From Burkholderiales bacterium (GTDB lineage: Bacteria > Pseudomonadota > Gammaproteobacteria > Burkholderiales > Usitatibacteraceae), in the NCBI GenBank assembly GCA_026786225.1, contig JAJAYN010000545.1:1-13618 (forward strand): DNA of 13,618 bases, in the 5' to 3' direction. Shown here one piece after another: positions 1 through 7,150 of this stretch. Positions within the stretch are counted from its first letter, which is position 1, and the number at the start of each line of letters is the position of its first letter. The position numbers and the translations under genes are program-made. Below the pieces are notes generated by a model, which saw only the letters and a list, made by a program, of their open reading frames with translations, did not search any database and was not told the origin of the DNA.

Positions 1-1007
1 GACAGCACGACCGTTGCATCCAGGTGGGCAAAGGTCGTTGCAGGCGAAGGATCGGTCAAATCGTCCGCAGGCACATACACGGCCTGGATTGACGTGATGG
101 AGCCGGTTTTGGTGGAAGTGATGCGCTCCTGCAGCACGCCCATTTCTTCGGCCAGCGTTGGTTGGTATCCCACGGCTGAAGGCATACGGCCAAGCAGTGC
201 GGACACTTCGGTGCCAGCCAGCGTGTAGCGATAAATATTGTCAACGAAGAACAGAATGTCGCGGCCTTCGTCACGGAAACGCTCGGCCATCGTCAAACCC
301 GATAGCGCCACGCGCAAACGGTTTCCCGGTGGCTCGTTCATCTGACCAAACACCATGGCCACTTTGGATTGGCTTAGGTCGTCTTTATTGATAACGCCGG
401 CGTCTGTCATCTCGTGATAGAAGTCGTTACCTTCGCGCGTGCGCTCACCCACACCGGCGAACACGGACAAACCCGAGTGTTCTTTGGCGATGTTGTTGAT
501 GAGTTCCAGCATGTTTACGGTCTTGCCTACGCCCGCACCGCCAAACAGGCCGACCTTGCCGCCTTTTGCAAACGGGCAAATCAAATCGATAACCTTGATG
601 CCGGTTTCGAGCAGCTCCAGCGATGGCGAGAGTTCGTCGAACTTTGGCGCAGCTTGATGAATAGCGCGGCGCTCGTCAGAGAGGATTGGGCCGCGCTCGT
701 CGATTGGGCGGCCCAGCACGTCCATGATGCGGCCTAGTGTGCCATTGCCGACGGGAACCGAAATTGGCGCGCCGGTGCTTTTGACCTTCATCCCACGGCG
801 CAGACCGTCGGATGAACCCATGGCGATGCAGCGCACCACGCCGTCGCCGAGTTGTTGCTCGACTTCGAACGTCAGGCCTTTTTCGGCGAATGATTTTTCG
901 CCGGAATCCTCCAGCAGCAACGCTTCATATACGCGGGGCATATCGTTGCGCGGAAACTGGATATCCACCACCGCACCAATACACTGAACGACTTGTCCGA
1001 CACTCAT
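1..1007 (-). CDS. atpD: F1 ATP synthase subunit beta (3' end cut by window)
   Basis: Catalytic subunit of the F1 headpiece; it makes ATP from ADP and phosphate at the alpha/beta interfaces on the cytoplasmic face of the membrane. The frame is open from the ATG at 1005-1007 to the window edge, giving about 335 residues of a protein usually 460-470 long, so the C-terminal third is missing. Visible landmarks are the Walker A loop GGAGVGKT at residues 156-163, the GERTREGNDFYHEM segment, the Walker B region DILFFVDN, and the highly conserved YRYTLAGTEVSALLGRMPS stretch. A GGAG ribosome site (1014-1017) lies 6 nt before the start. It follows atpG after 41 nt and is the last gene in view of the atp operon; atpC would be expected beyond the left edge (inference). 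Confidence 0.98.
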   Translation of the reverse strand, partial: MSVGQVVQCIGAVVDIQFPRNDMPRVYEALLLEDSGEKSFAEKGLTFEVEQQLGDGVVRCIAMGSSDGLRRGMKVKSTGAPISVPVGNGTLGRIMDVLGRPIDERGPILSDERRAIHQAAPKFDELSPSLELLETGIKVIDLICPFAKGGKVGLFGGAGVGKTVNMLELINNIAKEHSGLSVFAGVGERTREGNDFYHEMTDAGVINKDDLSQSKVAMVFGQMNEPPGNRLRVALSGLTMAERFRDEGRDILFFVDNIYRYTLAGTEVSALLGRMPSAVGYQPTLAEEMGVLQERITSTKTGSITSIQAVYVPADDLTDPSPATTFAHLDATVVL

Positions 1008-1048
1008 TTTTAACTCCGACTCAATATTTCGAATTCTGTTTGACTGGA

Positions 1049-1912
1049 TTAGACCGCTGCGGCGCCGCCGACAATTTCGGAAAGCTCCTTCGTAATCGAG
1101 GCCTGACGTGCTTTGTTGTAGCTGAGCTTCAAGTCGCTAATTACTTTCTTGGCATTATCTGAAGCAGATTTCATTGCGACCATACGCGCCGCTTGCGCGG
1201 AAGCGATATTTTCGGCAACGGCCTGATACACGACTGCCTCGATGTAACGCACCAGCAACTCATCAAGTACCGACTTTGCGTCCGGCTCGTAGAGATAGTC
1301 CCACGAAGCATCGGGTGCCCCTAACGATTCACCGGTGAGCGGCAGCAATTGATCACATACGGTTTCCTGTTTCATCGTATTGATGAACCGTGTGTAGCAA
1401 ATGTGCAGGGCGTCAATTTTGCCCTCGGCAAACTGATCTAGCTGAATCTTGATCGGGCCGATCATCTTTTCCAGATGCGGCTTGTCGCCAAGACCGATGA
1501 TGTGCGAAACAACCGGAATGCCGTAGCGCTGGAGGAAACCAAAGCCCTTGTTACCGATGGCCGTCGATTGAACCTTGGCGCCCGCCGCCTCCCAATCCTT
1601 GATCTTGGTGACCATCAAGCGCATGGCGTTGGTGTTAAGGCCACCGCATAAGCCTTTGTCCGACGTGACCAAAATAACGCCTACGTTTTTTATCGCTGCG
1701 CGCTTTTGCAGGAAGGCGTGCTTGTAGTCCGGATTGGCGTGTGAAAGATTCGCGGCGACGCTGCGGATCTTCTCGCCATAGGGTCGTGCAGCCCGCATCC
1801 GTTCCTGCGCTTTGCGCATTTTGGACGCGGCCACCATCTCCATGGCCTTGGTGATCTTGCGCGTATTTTCTACGCTCTTGATCTTGCTTCGTATTTCTTT
1901 TGAACCTGCCAT
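1049..1912 (-). CDS. atpG: F1 ATP synthase subunit gamma
   Basis: Central rotor shaft of F1, coupling c-ring rotation to the catalytic sites. The 287 residues match the E. coli gamma length as I remember it. Both terminal helices that form the coiled-coil shaft are recognisable: the N-terminal MAGSKEIRSKI...ITKAMEMVAASKM segment, with the methionine region around residue 24 that contacts beta, and the C-terminal YNKARQASITKELSEIVGGA segment. DKGLCGGLN (the Rossmann-like middle domain) and SWDYLYEPD are also typical. It starts 15 nt after the atpA stop codon with only a weak GGGA-like ribosome site, so translation is probably coupled to atpA. Nothing is unusual in its composition. Confidence 0.98.
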   Translation of the reverse strand: MAGSKEIRSKIKSVENTRKITKAMEMVAASKMRKAQERMRAARPYGEKIRSVAANLSHANPDYKHAFLQKRAAIKNVGVILVTSDKGLCGGLNTNAMRLMVTKIKDWEAAGAKVQSTAIGNKGFGFLQRYGIPVVSHIIGLGDKPHLEKMIGPIKIQLDQFAEGKIDALHICYTRFINTMKQETVCDQLLPLTGESLGAPDASWDYLYEPDAKSVLDELLVRYIEAVVYQAVAENIASAQAARMVAMKSASDNAKKVISDLKLSYNKARQASITKELSEIVGGAAAV

Positions 1913-1927
1913 CGTTAGTCCCGAAGC

Positions 1928-3475
1928 TTAGTACGAGCCAGTTTTCTTGAAGTCAGCGATTGCAGCGTGCAAGGCTTTTTCGTCATCGGCGGAAAGGTTG
2001 TTGGCTTTTTCGAACGACGCGACTAATGCTGCGTATTTGGTGCTCATGAAATCTCGCAGGCTTTTTTCAAAAGAGGCGACCTTCTTGATTTCCACGTCGT
2101 CCATATAGTTATTGTTGGCCGCGAACAGAATCAGCGCCATTTCCCAGACCTGCATCGGCTGGTACTGCGGCTGCTTCATCAATTCAGTCACCATCTTGCC
2201 GCGCTCCAGCTGTTTGCGGGTCGCTTCGTCGAGGTCAGACGCAAACTGCGCGAACGCCGCCAACTCTCGATATTGCGCGAGAGCCAGACGTACACCGGCA
2301 CCGGTATCTTTGCGCTTCATGATTTTGGTTTGCGCGTTACCACCTACACGCGATACGGAGATACCGGCATTGATCGCAGGTCGGATACCGGCGTTGAACA
2401 AGTCGGTTTCCAGGAAGATCTGACCGTCCGTGATCGAGATCACGTTGGTTGGCACGAATGCCGACACGTCACCGGCCTGGGTTTCAATGATCGGCAACGC
2501 CGTCAATGAACCTGTTTTGCCTTTTACGGCCCCGTTGGTAAATTTTTCAACGTAGTCGGCATTCACACGCGCAGCGCGCTCGAGCAAGCGGGAGTGCAGA
2601 TAGAACACGTCGCCAGGATACGCTTCGCGGCCTGGTGGACGGCGCAACAACAACGACACCTGACGATAAGCAACGGCTTGTTTAGAAAGGTCGTCATAAA
2701 TTATCAGGGCGTCTTGGCCACGATCTCGGAAATACTCGCCCATCGTGCAGCCGGAATAGGCTGAAATGTATTGCATCGCCGCTGATTCGGAGGCTGTCGA
2801 GGCGACGACGATGGTGTACGCAAGCGCACCGGTTTCTTCGAGCTTGCGAACCACGTTCGCGACGGTGGAGGCTTTTTGACCAATAGCGACATAGACGCAG
2901 AAAATGTCTTTGCCCTTTTGGTTGATGATGGTGTCGATCGCTACCGCTGTCTTGCCGGTCTGGCGATCACCGATGATCAGTTCGCGCTGACCGCGACCGA
3001 TGGGCACCATGGCGTCGATTGCCTTCAAGCCGGTCTGCACCGGTTGATCGACGGATTTACGTGCGATCACGCCTGGTGCGACCTTTTCGATCACGTCGGT
3101 CATCTTGGCGTTGATGGGACCTTTGCCGTCAATCGGTGCGCCGAGTGAATTGACGACGCGACCGAGCAACTCCGGCCCGACCGGCACCTCCAGAATGCGG
3201 CCCGTGCATTTCACGATGTCGCCTTCTTTAATGTGTTGATAGTCACCAAGAATCACCGAGCCGACGGAGTCGCGCTCGAGGTTCAACGCGAGACCGAACG
3301 TGTTATTCGGAAACTCCAGCATCTCGCCTTGCATCACGTCAGCCAGACCGTGTACGCGGCAGATACCGTCTGTCACCGAGATGACAGATCCCTCGGAGCG
3401 CTTTTCGGCGGCCGCAGGAAGGTTTTGAATCTTGGACTTGATCAGTTCACTGATTTCAGCCGGGTTGATTTGCAT
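1928..3475 (-). CDS. atpA: F1 ATP synthase subunit alpha
   Basis: Non-catalytic nucleotide-binding subunit of F1 that supplies the arginine finger to the catalytic site. I place the start at the ATG at 3473-3475 (MQINPAEISELI), giving 515 residues. A TTG twelve bases upstream is in frame, but the GGAG ribosome site falls inside that extension and the family begins at MQxN. Walker A GDRQTGKT is at residues 169-176, the Walker B region is LIIYDDLSKQ, and the arginine finger is R376 in ISVSRVGG; these positions coincide with E. coli numbering. Shortly after the finger the protein reads KIMKRKDTGAGVRLALAQ, two residues longer than the KIMKKLSGGIRTALAQ form I recall from E. coli, which explains 515 versus 513 residues. 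It is preceded by a 97-nt gap after atpH. Confidence 0.98.
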   Translation of the reverse strand: MQINPAEISELIKSKIQNLPAAAEKRSEGSVISVTDGICRVHGLADVMQGEMLEFPNNTFGLALNLERDSVGSVILGDYQHIKEGDIVKCTGRILEVPVGPELLGRVVNSLGAPIDGKGPINAKMTDVIEKVAPGVIARKSVDQPVQTGLKAIDAMVPIGRGQRELIIGDRQTGKTAVAIDTIINQKGKDIFCVYVAIGQKASTVANVVRKLEETGALAYTIVVASTASESAAMQYISAYSGCTMGEYFRDRGQDALIIYDDLSKQAVAYRQVSLLLRRPPGREAYPGDVFYLHSRLLERAARVNADYVEKFTNGAVKGKTGSLTALPIIETQAGDVSAFVPTNVISITDGQIFLETDLFNAGIRPAINAGISVSRVGGNAQTKIMKRKDTGAGVRLALAQYRELAAFAQFASDLDEATRKQLERGKMVTELMKQPQYQPMQVWEMALILFAANNNYMDDVEIKKVASFEKSLRDFMSTKYAALVASFEKANNLSADDEKALHAAIADFKKTGSY

Positions 3476-3481
3476 CGTCAA

Positions 3482-3485
3482 CTCC
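3482..3485 (-). promoter_or_regulatory. Ribosome binding site that fixes the atpA start
   Basis: GGAG on the minus strand lies 6 nt upstream of the ATG at 3475. The in-frame upstream TTG at 3487 would place this site inside the coding region, so the ATG is preferred. Confidence 0.8.
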
Positions 3486-3512
3486 AATACTTAAATTTCA
3501 ATTCTTTGTGGA

Positions 3513-3535
3513 CTGGCGCCATTTCATTGCACCAG
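3513..3535 (-). other. Possible mRNA hairpin in the atpH-atpA gap
   Basis: Read on the minus strand, CTGGTGC and GCGCCAG can pair over 7 bp (one G-U wobble) around a 9-nt loop. The wobble becomes a C/A mismatch on the plus strand, so the structure favours the atp mRNA. No U-run follows it, so it does not look like an intrinsic terminator. It sits about 27 nt upstream of the atpA ribosome site in the longest gap inside the atp operon. It may affect mRNA processing or stability, but function is not shown. Confidence 0.4.
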
Positions 3536-3572
3536 CTTCGTAAATTTTTGGCAAAAAATCCAACACACCCAA

Positions 3573-4109
3573 TTACTGCGCCAAGGCAATTGCCATTTTG
3601 TCTAGCGTGTCGCGGACCGACGCATGAATGACATCGTCGCCCACCTGAATCCTTGCGCCGCCAATCAGCGACGCATCAACCTTCACTTCTGCTTCTACGC
3701 GCTTGCCGTATTTCTTGGCCAAACCGTCGACGAGTGAGGCCTTGTCAGCGTCACTCAAGGCGAAGGCGCTGGTAATAAGCGCCTTCACAACGCCATCGTG
3801 TTCGCGTTGTAACCTCGAAAAATGCTCACTGATGAACGGCAGCAATGTCGCGCGCTGGTTTTCGATCAACGTGTTCGCAAGGTTCTTAAGGGTATCAGGT
3901 ACGTTGCCGCCCGCGACCGAAAACAGCAGCTCTGCCTTTTCCATTGCAGAAACCTTCGGGTTACCGAGCAATGAGGCGGCCGCTCCATTAGCGGCAGCCG
4001 CACCAAATAACTGCAGCGTGTCGCCGTAGCCGGAAACATCCTTAGCCTCAACGCTTGCGCGAAACGCGGCCTCAGCGTAGGGACGGGCCACGGTGGTCAG
4101 TTCAGCCAT
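3573..4109 (-). CDS. atpH: F1 ATP synthase subunit delta
   Basis: Peripheral-stalk subunit that links the top of F1 to the b-subunit dimer. The 178 residues are normal for the bacterial delta/OSCP family. The N-terminal helical domain begins with TTVARPYAEAAF, and the C-terminal family signature DASLIGGARIQVGDDVIHASVR spans roughly residues 145-166. The ATG overlaps the last base of the atpF stop codon (TAATG), a typical sign of translational coupling and matched output of b and delta. The C-terminus ends in a short helix, DTLDKMAIALAQ. No anomalies seen. Confidence 0.97.
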   Translation of the reverse strand: MAELTTVARPYAEAAFRASVEAKDVSGYGDTLQLFGAAAANGAAASLLGNPKVSAMEKAELLFSVAGGNVPDTLKNLANTLIENQRATLLPFISEHFSRLQREHDGVVKALITSAFALSDADKASLVDGLAKKYGKRVEAEVKVDASLIGGARIQVGDDVIHASVRDTLDKMAIALAQ

Positions 4110-4579
4110 TACAGTTGCGCCTTCAATTCCGTCAACATGTCTGCGTGGGCGGCGGCGTTGATTTCACGCTTCAGAATTTTTTCCGCACCGGCAACAGCCA
4201 ACTGCGCAACCTGCTCACGCAGGCCACTCTTTGCCTTGTTTAGCTCTAGCTGTATTTGCTCTTGCGCCGCCGCCAAAATACGGTCAGCTTCGGTTTTCGC
4301 CGTCAGCTTGGCCTGTTCAATGATTTGGTTCGCTCGGCGTTCGCCATCAGAGAACATCGCTTGCGACCGATCACGTGCATCTTTCAGCGCAGACTCCGTT
4401 TTGGCCTCAGCCTCCACAAGTGCGCGCTTGCCAGCTTCTGCGGCGTTCAACCCTTCGGCGATCTTGGCTTGCCGCTCCGCAATGGCGTTCATCAAAGGCG
4501 GCCAAACGAACTTCTTCGAAAACCAAAAGAATATGAAGAAGGCAATCGCCTGAGCCAGCATCGTCAGGTTCAAGTCCAT
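4109..4579 (-). CDS. atpF: Fo ATP synthase subunit b
   Basis: Membrane-anchored peripheral stalk that holds F1 against rotation. At 156 residues it equals the E. coli b subunit. Residues 1-30 form a single transmembrane helix (MDLNLTMLAQAIAFFIFFWF) followed by KKFVWPPL, the conserved membrane-exit motif. The rest is a long, charged, alanine-rich helix expected to form the parallel dimeric coiled coil, ending in the delta-binding segment QVAQLAVAGAEKILKREI. An AGGA ribosome site lies 7 nt before the ATG. It is 32 nt downstream of atpE and overlaps atpH by one base. Confidence 0.97.
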   Translation of the reverse strand: MDLNLTMLAQAIAFFIFFWFSKKFVWPPLMNAIAERQAKIAEGLNAAEAGKRALVEAEAKTESALKDARDRSQAMFSDGERRANQIIEQAKLTAKTEADRILAAAQEQIQLELNKAKSGLREQVAQLAVAGAEKILKREINAAAHADMLTELKAQL

Positions 4580-4611
4580 GGCTGTTTCCTAGAGGGGTTA
4601 TCGACCAAAGA

Positions 4612-4884
4612 CTACTTGAGCTGGGCGAGCAGCGGATTGCCGAATGCAAACAACATCGCGAGACCGACGCCAATAATGAAGGACGCGTCGATTAGACCGA
4701 GAAGCAAAAATACCTTGCCTTGCAATTGCGGGATCAACTCTGGCTGCCGTGCGGCACCCTCAAGAAATTTCGAGCACATGATTCCTACACCGATACAGGC
4801 ACCTGCTGCGCCGAGACCGATGATGAGACCGATACCAATTCCGGTGTACGCCTGAACCATGGCGATGAGTTGAAGCTTATCCAT
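4612..4884 (-). CDS. atpE: Fo ATP synthase subunit c (proteolipid)
   Basis: Forms the rotating c-ring of Fo. The 90 residues comprise two glycine/alanine-rich transmembrane helices joined by the polar loop ARQP (residues 45-48), which contacts gamma and epsilon. The ion-carrying carboxylate is D66 in GLIDASFIIG. I do not see the glutamate-plus-glutamine ligand set of sodium-type rings, so proton coupling is inferred. The strong AAAGGA ribosome site (4891-4896) lies about 6 nt upstream of the ATG, in an A-rich, probably unstructured leader, which fits the need for about ten copies per complex. The gaps are 58 nt to atpB and 32 nt to atpF. Confidence 0.98.
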   Translation of the reverse strand: MDKLQLIAMVQAYTGIGIGLIIGLGAAGACIGVGIMCSKFLEGAARQPELIPQLQGKVFLLLGLIDASFIIGVGLAMLFAFGNPLLAQLK

Positions 4885-4890
4885 GTTGAG

Positions 4891-4896
4891 TCCTTT
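4891..4896 (-). promoter_or_regulatory. Strong ribosome binding site of atpE
   Basis: AAAGGA on the minus strand, 6 nt before the atpE ATG, is the best ribosome site seen in the operon. The upstream 58-nt spacer is A/U-rich, without an evident hairpin. This resembles the known arrangement in E. coli, where a U/A-rich leader boosts atpE translation. Confidence 0.65.
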
Positions 4897-4942
4897 CTGT
4901 GTTTAAGGTTTGATTCTAGAAATGTAATGCGAAGTCATTAGT

Positions 4943-5749
4943 TCAGTGATGCTCGTGCGCCATATTGATGTAGACGATGGTAAGCATCATAAAAATATAG
5001 GCTTGTAGCGCGACAATCAGGATGTGGAATATCGACCAACCTGCGCCCAGCAAAGCGCCCATGATGGTGCCAACAATACCGGTCGCCGCCCACATGCCCA
5101 ACAGCAAAAAGATGATCTCGCCCGCATACATATTGCCGAAGAGCCGCAATGAGTGTGACAGGGGCTTCGATACATATTCGACGAGGTTGAATAGCAGGTT
5201 TAGTGGCCATGCCCAGAATTTCGAGCCAAAGGGCGAGCAAAATATTTCGTGCATCCAGCCGCCAAAGCCTTTGACGGCAACGCTGAAATACAGCATCAGA
5301 AACCAAATCGACAGTGCCAAGGCAAATGTCGTATTTACGTCGGCCGTCGGCACGCCACGCCATTGGTGCTGATGGAAAACGTGCTCCATGACCCACGCAA
5401 AAATATCGATGGGCATAAACGACATGGCGTTCATCATGATCACGAAAACGAAAACGCTAAGCGCAAGAGGGGCGACGAACTTGTTGACGTCGCCGTGTGC
5501 GAAGGTGTTGCGCGCCTGATCGGCAATGAAATCAAGAGCAAGCTCGACAAACGCCTGGCGTTTGTTGGGCACACCCGAGGTCGCGCCGCGCACAACCCAC
5601 CACATAAAACCAAATGCAATCAACCCCAGGACAAGCGATGTCACCAAGGTATCTATATGAATGGTACCCAGGCTACCCAACTGCACCTTATTGTACGAAA
5701 GATGGTGGGTAATGTAGGAGGTTGCGGTTGTTTCGGTTCCGGAAGCCAT
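4943..5749 (-). CDS. atpB: Fo ATP synthase subunit a
   Basis: Membrane stator subunit carrying the two proton half-channels next to the c-ring. The 268 residues contain several hydrophobic segments. The essential arginine is R202 in LSHSLRLFGNMYAGE (E. coli R210), with E211 (E. coli E219), H242 and Q249 (E. coli H245 and Q252) in the last helix region, FHILIVALQAYIFMMLTIVY. The histidine-containing N-terminus (SYITHHLSYNKV) and the AHEHH tail resemble betaproteobacterial a subunits. The start is 12 nt after the atpI stop and has no clear Shine-Dalgarno sequence, so coupling to atpI translation is likely. Confidence 0.98.
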   Translation of the reverse strand: MASGTETTATSYITHHLSYNKVQLGSLGTIHIDTLVTSLVLGLIAFGFMWWVVRGATSGVPNKRQAFVELALDFIADQARNTFAHGDVNKFVAPLALSVFVFVIMMNAMSFMPIDIFAWVMEHVFHQHQWRGVPTADVNTTFALALSIWFLMLYFSVAVKGFGGWMHEIFCSPFGSKFWAWPLNLLFNLVEYVSKPLSHSLRLFGNMYAGEIIFLLLGMWAATGIVGTIMGALLGAGWSIFHILIVALQAYIFMMLTIVYINMAHEHH

Positions 5750-5761
5750 GGTGATTTGCAG

Positions 5762-6130
5762 TTATTTCTGGCGGATGAAAATAGCGAGAGAGAAAATCAG
5801 CGTCGTGATAATAAATGTGCCAATGAATCCGGCACCGAAAACTTGCTCATAGCTTGCAAACACCAGCCATAGCAACAAAACAATAACCGAAACCTTTGCA
5901 GACTCGGCCCGCATCATGCCGACTAGCGCATTTTCTGCAGAGCCTTTGCCCACTCGAGATAGCATTGCGCCGTATGTCACACCGCCGAGCAGGCTGATTA
6001 AGCCGCCAAGAAGTGCTGAGAACCCCCAGTGCATGCCCCCTATGCCACCAACAATCACCGCTATTGAAAGCGTCGCGATGGCCTGATACTTGAGAACTGC
6101 GCGAATTTGCTTGCTTATTTGCCAGCCCAT
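5762..6130 (-). CDS. atpI: ATP synthase protein I (AtpI)
   Basis: Small hydrophobic membrane protein encoded first in the atp operon. In the family it is not a structural part of the purified enzyme and has been linked to assembly of the c-ring. The 122 residues show about four hydrophobic segments: around 17-33 (ATLSIAVIVGGIGGMHW), 36-55 (a glycine-rich span), 78-92 (KVSVIVLLLWLVFAS) and 100-118. The ATG at 6128-6130 has a GGAG ribosome site 7 nt upstream. It is the first gene after the predicted atp promoter. Family assignment rests on position, size and hydrophobic profile, because sequence conservation in AtpI is low. Confidence 0.92.
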   Translation of the reverse strand: MGWQISKQIRAVLKYQAIATLSIAVIVGGIGGMHWGFSALLGGLISLLGGVTYGAMLSRVGKGSAENALVGMMRAESAKVSVIVLLLWLVFASYEQVFGAGFIGTFIITTLIFSLAIFIRQK

Positions 6131-6154
6131 TTACAAGCTCCGCAACTGCAACAT
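6131..6154 (-). other. Possible 7-codon leader ORF abutting atpI
   Basis: An ATG at 6152-6154 opens a short frame (MLQLRSL) whose TAA stop lies directly against the atpI ATG. It lies downstream of the predicted atp transcription start, with only a weak CGGA-like ribosome site. It also contains the atpI ribosome site. It may be chance. Confidence 0.2.
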
Positions 6155-6177
6155 TTAGTATCCGTTCAGACGCAAGC

Positions 6178-6218
6178 AATCCATTGGATTTTAACCGGTT
6201 TTCGCTTGGCCGGTCAAG
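6178..6218. repeat. Cluster of three short palindromes over the atp promoter
   Basis: Three palindromes lie within 41 bp. They are a perfect 13-bp one at 6178-6190 (AATCCA-T-TGGATT), a perfect 8-bp one at 6193-6200 (AACCGGTT), and a 14-bp one with a single mismatched pair at 6205-6218 (CTTGGCCGGTCAAG). The last two share a CCGG core with centres 15 bp apart. They cover the -10 element, the spacer and the -35 element of the predicted atp promoter, so they could be operator sites. No regulator is identified. Confidence 0.45.
6188..6217 (-). promoter_or_regulatory. Predicted sigma70-type promoter of the atp operon
   Basis: On the minus strand TTGACC (6212-6217) is followed after 18 bp by TAAAAT (6188-6193). 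This matches five of six bases at both the -35 and the -10 consensus. Transcription would start near 6181 and give a leader of about 50 nt before atpI. It lies in the 162-nt gap after parB, just where an internal promoter is expected. No convincing terminator precedes it, so read-through from parAB probably also contributes. Confidence 0.65.
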
Positions 6219-6292
6219 CTGGCATCGGCTTTTTGCCGTGGCTTCGGGGCAGCTTATGAAGTGATGCTGCGGCGCACAAAGACGCCCCCAAA

Positions 6293-7150
6293 TTACTTCA
6301 AGTTGGACCGTTCCAAAATCCCGTCCAACTGTTCCAGGCTGTGAAAATGCAGGGTCAAAGTGCCGCGCCCTTGTTTGTCGGCTTTTAAGGCCACTTTCGT
6401 ACCAAGCTTTTCCGCAAGATCATTTTCCAAGTGCTTTGTATCAGGTGAGGTGGGCATCTTGGTTTTCTCAAGCCTGGGTGGCGCAAGCTTGTGTTTCACC
6501 ATTCTTTCAGCGTCTCGAACAGACAGTACGCCAGCGACAATCTGATGTGCAAACTCCACCTGTGTCGCTTTGGGAAGCGGCAGCAATGCGCGGGCATGGC
6601 CCATGTCCAGCTTGGCTTCCATCACCATGTCCTGAACCGGTTTGGCGAGATCAAGAAGGCGTAGCAAATTTGTTACGGAGGCGCGTGAGCGCCCTACCGC
6701 TTGGGAGGCTGTCTCGTGGGTCAGTTTGAATTCTTCAATCAGCCGTTTGATGCCCGCGGCCTCTTCGATAGCGTTGAGATCTTCTCGCTGAATATTTTCG
6801 ATCAGACCAATGCCCAAGGCGTGTTCATCGGCAATTTCACGGATCATTGCCGGCACGGTCACGAGGCCTGCAATCTGCGCGGCGCGCCAGCGACGTTCAC
6901 CAGCAACGATTTCAAATTTGCCCTCTGAAATCTGGCGCACGAGAATGGGCTGCACGATGCCGCGACTTTGAATTGATTGCGCCAACCCTTCCAGCGCCGC
7001 TTGGTCCATGTGTGTACGCGGCTGGTATTTGCCGGGGGTGATATTACTGATGGCGATTTCACGCAGCACACCGTCTTCCCGCGCGCCACTTGGTTTTCCA
7101 CCGCCGAGGAGAGCATCCAAGCCCCGCCCAAGCCCCTTTGGTTTGATCAT
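6293..7150 (-). CDS. parB: Chromosome partitioning protein ParB (Spo0J-like CTPase)
   Basis: DNA-binding CTP-dependent clamp that loads at parS and spreads to form the segregation complex near the origin. The 285 residues show the domains in the usual order. The N-terminal ParA-stimulating motif KGLGRGLDALL is at residues 5-15. The CTP-binding motif GERRWRA is at 84-90 and ENIQREDLN at 118-126. The helix-turn-helix is around 146-166 (TASQAVGRSRASVTNLLRLL). A proline-rich linker follows near 223-236, then the C-terminal dimerisation domain. The start overlaps the parA stop by 4 nt (ATGA) and has an AAGGA ribosome site. Two candidate parS sites lie 4-5 kb away inside and before mnmE. Confidence 0.97.
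   Translation of the reverse strand: MIKPKGLGRGLDALLGGGKPSGAREDGVLREIAISNITPGKYQPRTHMDQAALEGLAQSIQSRGIVQPILVRQISEGKFEIVAGERRWRAAQIAGLVTVPAMIREIADEHALGIGLIENIQREDLNAIEEAAGIKRLIEEFKLTHETASQAVGRSRASVTNLLRLLDLAKPVQDMVMEAKLDMGHARALLPLPKATQVEFAHQIVAGVLSVRDAERMVKHKLAPPRLEKTKMPTSPDTKHLENDLAEKLGTKVALKADKQGRGTLTLHFHSLEQLDGILERSNLK

Noticed and set aside
4372..4377. CACGTG core in atpF as a further parS
   Set aside because: The flanking bases (CCGAT and CATCT) do not form the parS palindrome.
4256..4855. 199-codon plus-strand open frame opposite atpF and atpE
   Set aside because: It spans two certain genes on the other strand and shows no family resemblance.
6226..6238. CGGC-TTTTT-GCCG hairpin after parB as a terminator
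   Set aside because: The stem is only 4 bp and no U-run follows on the minus strand.
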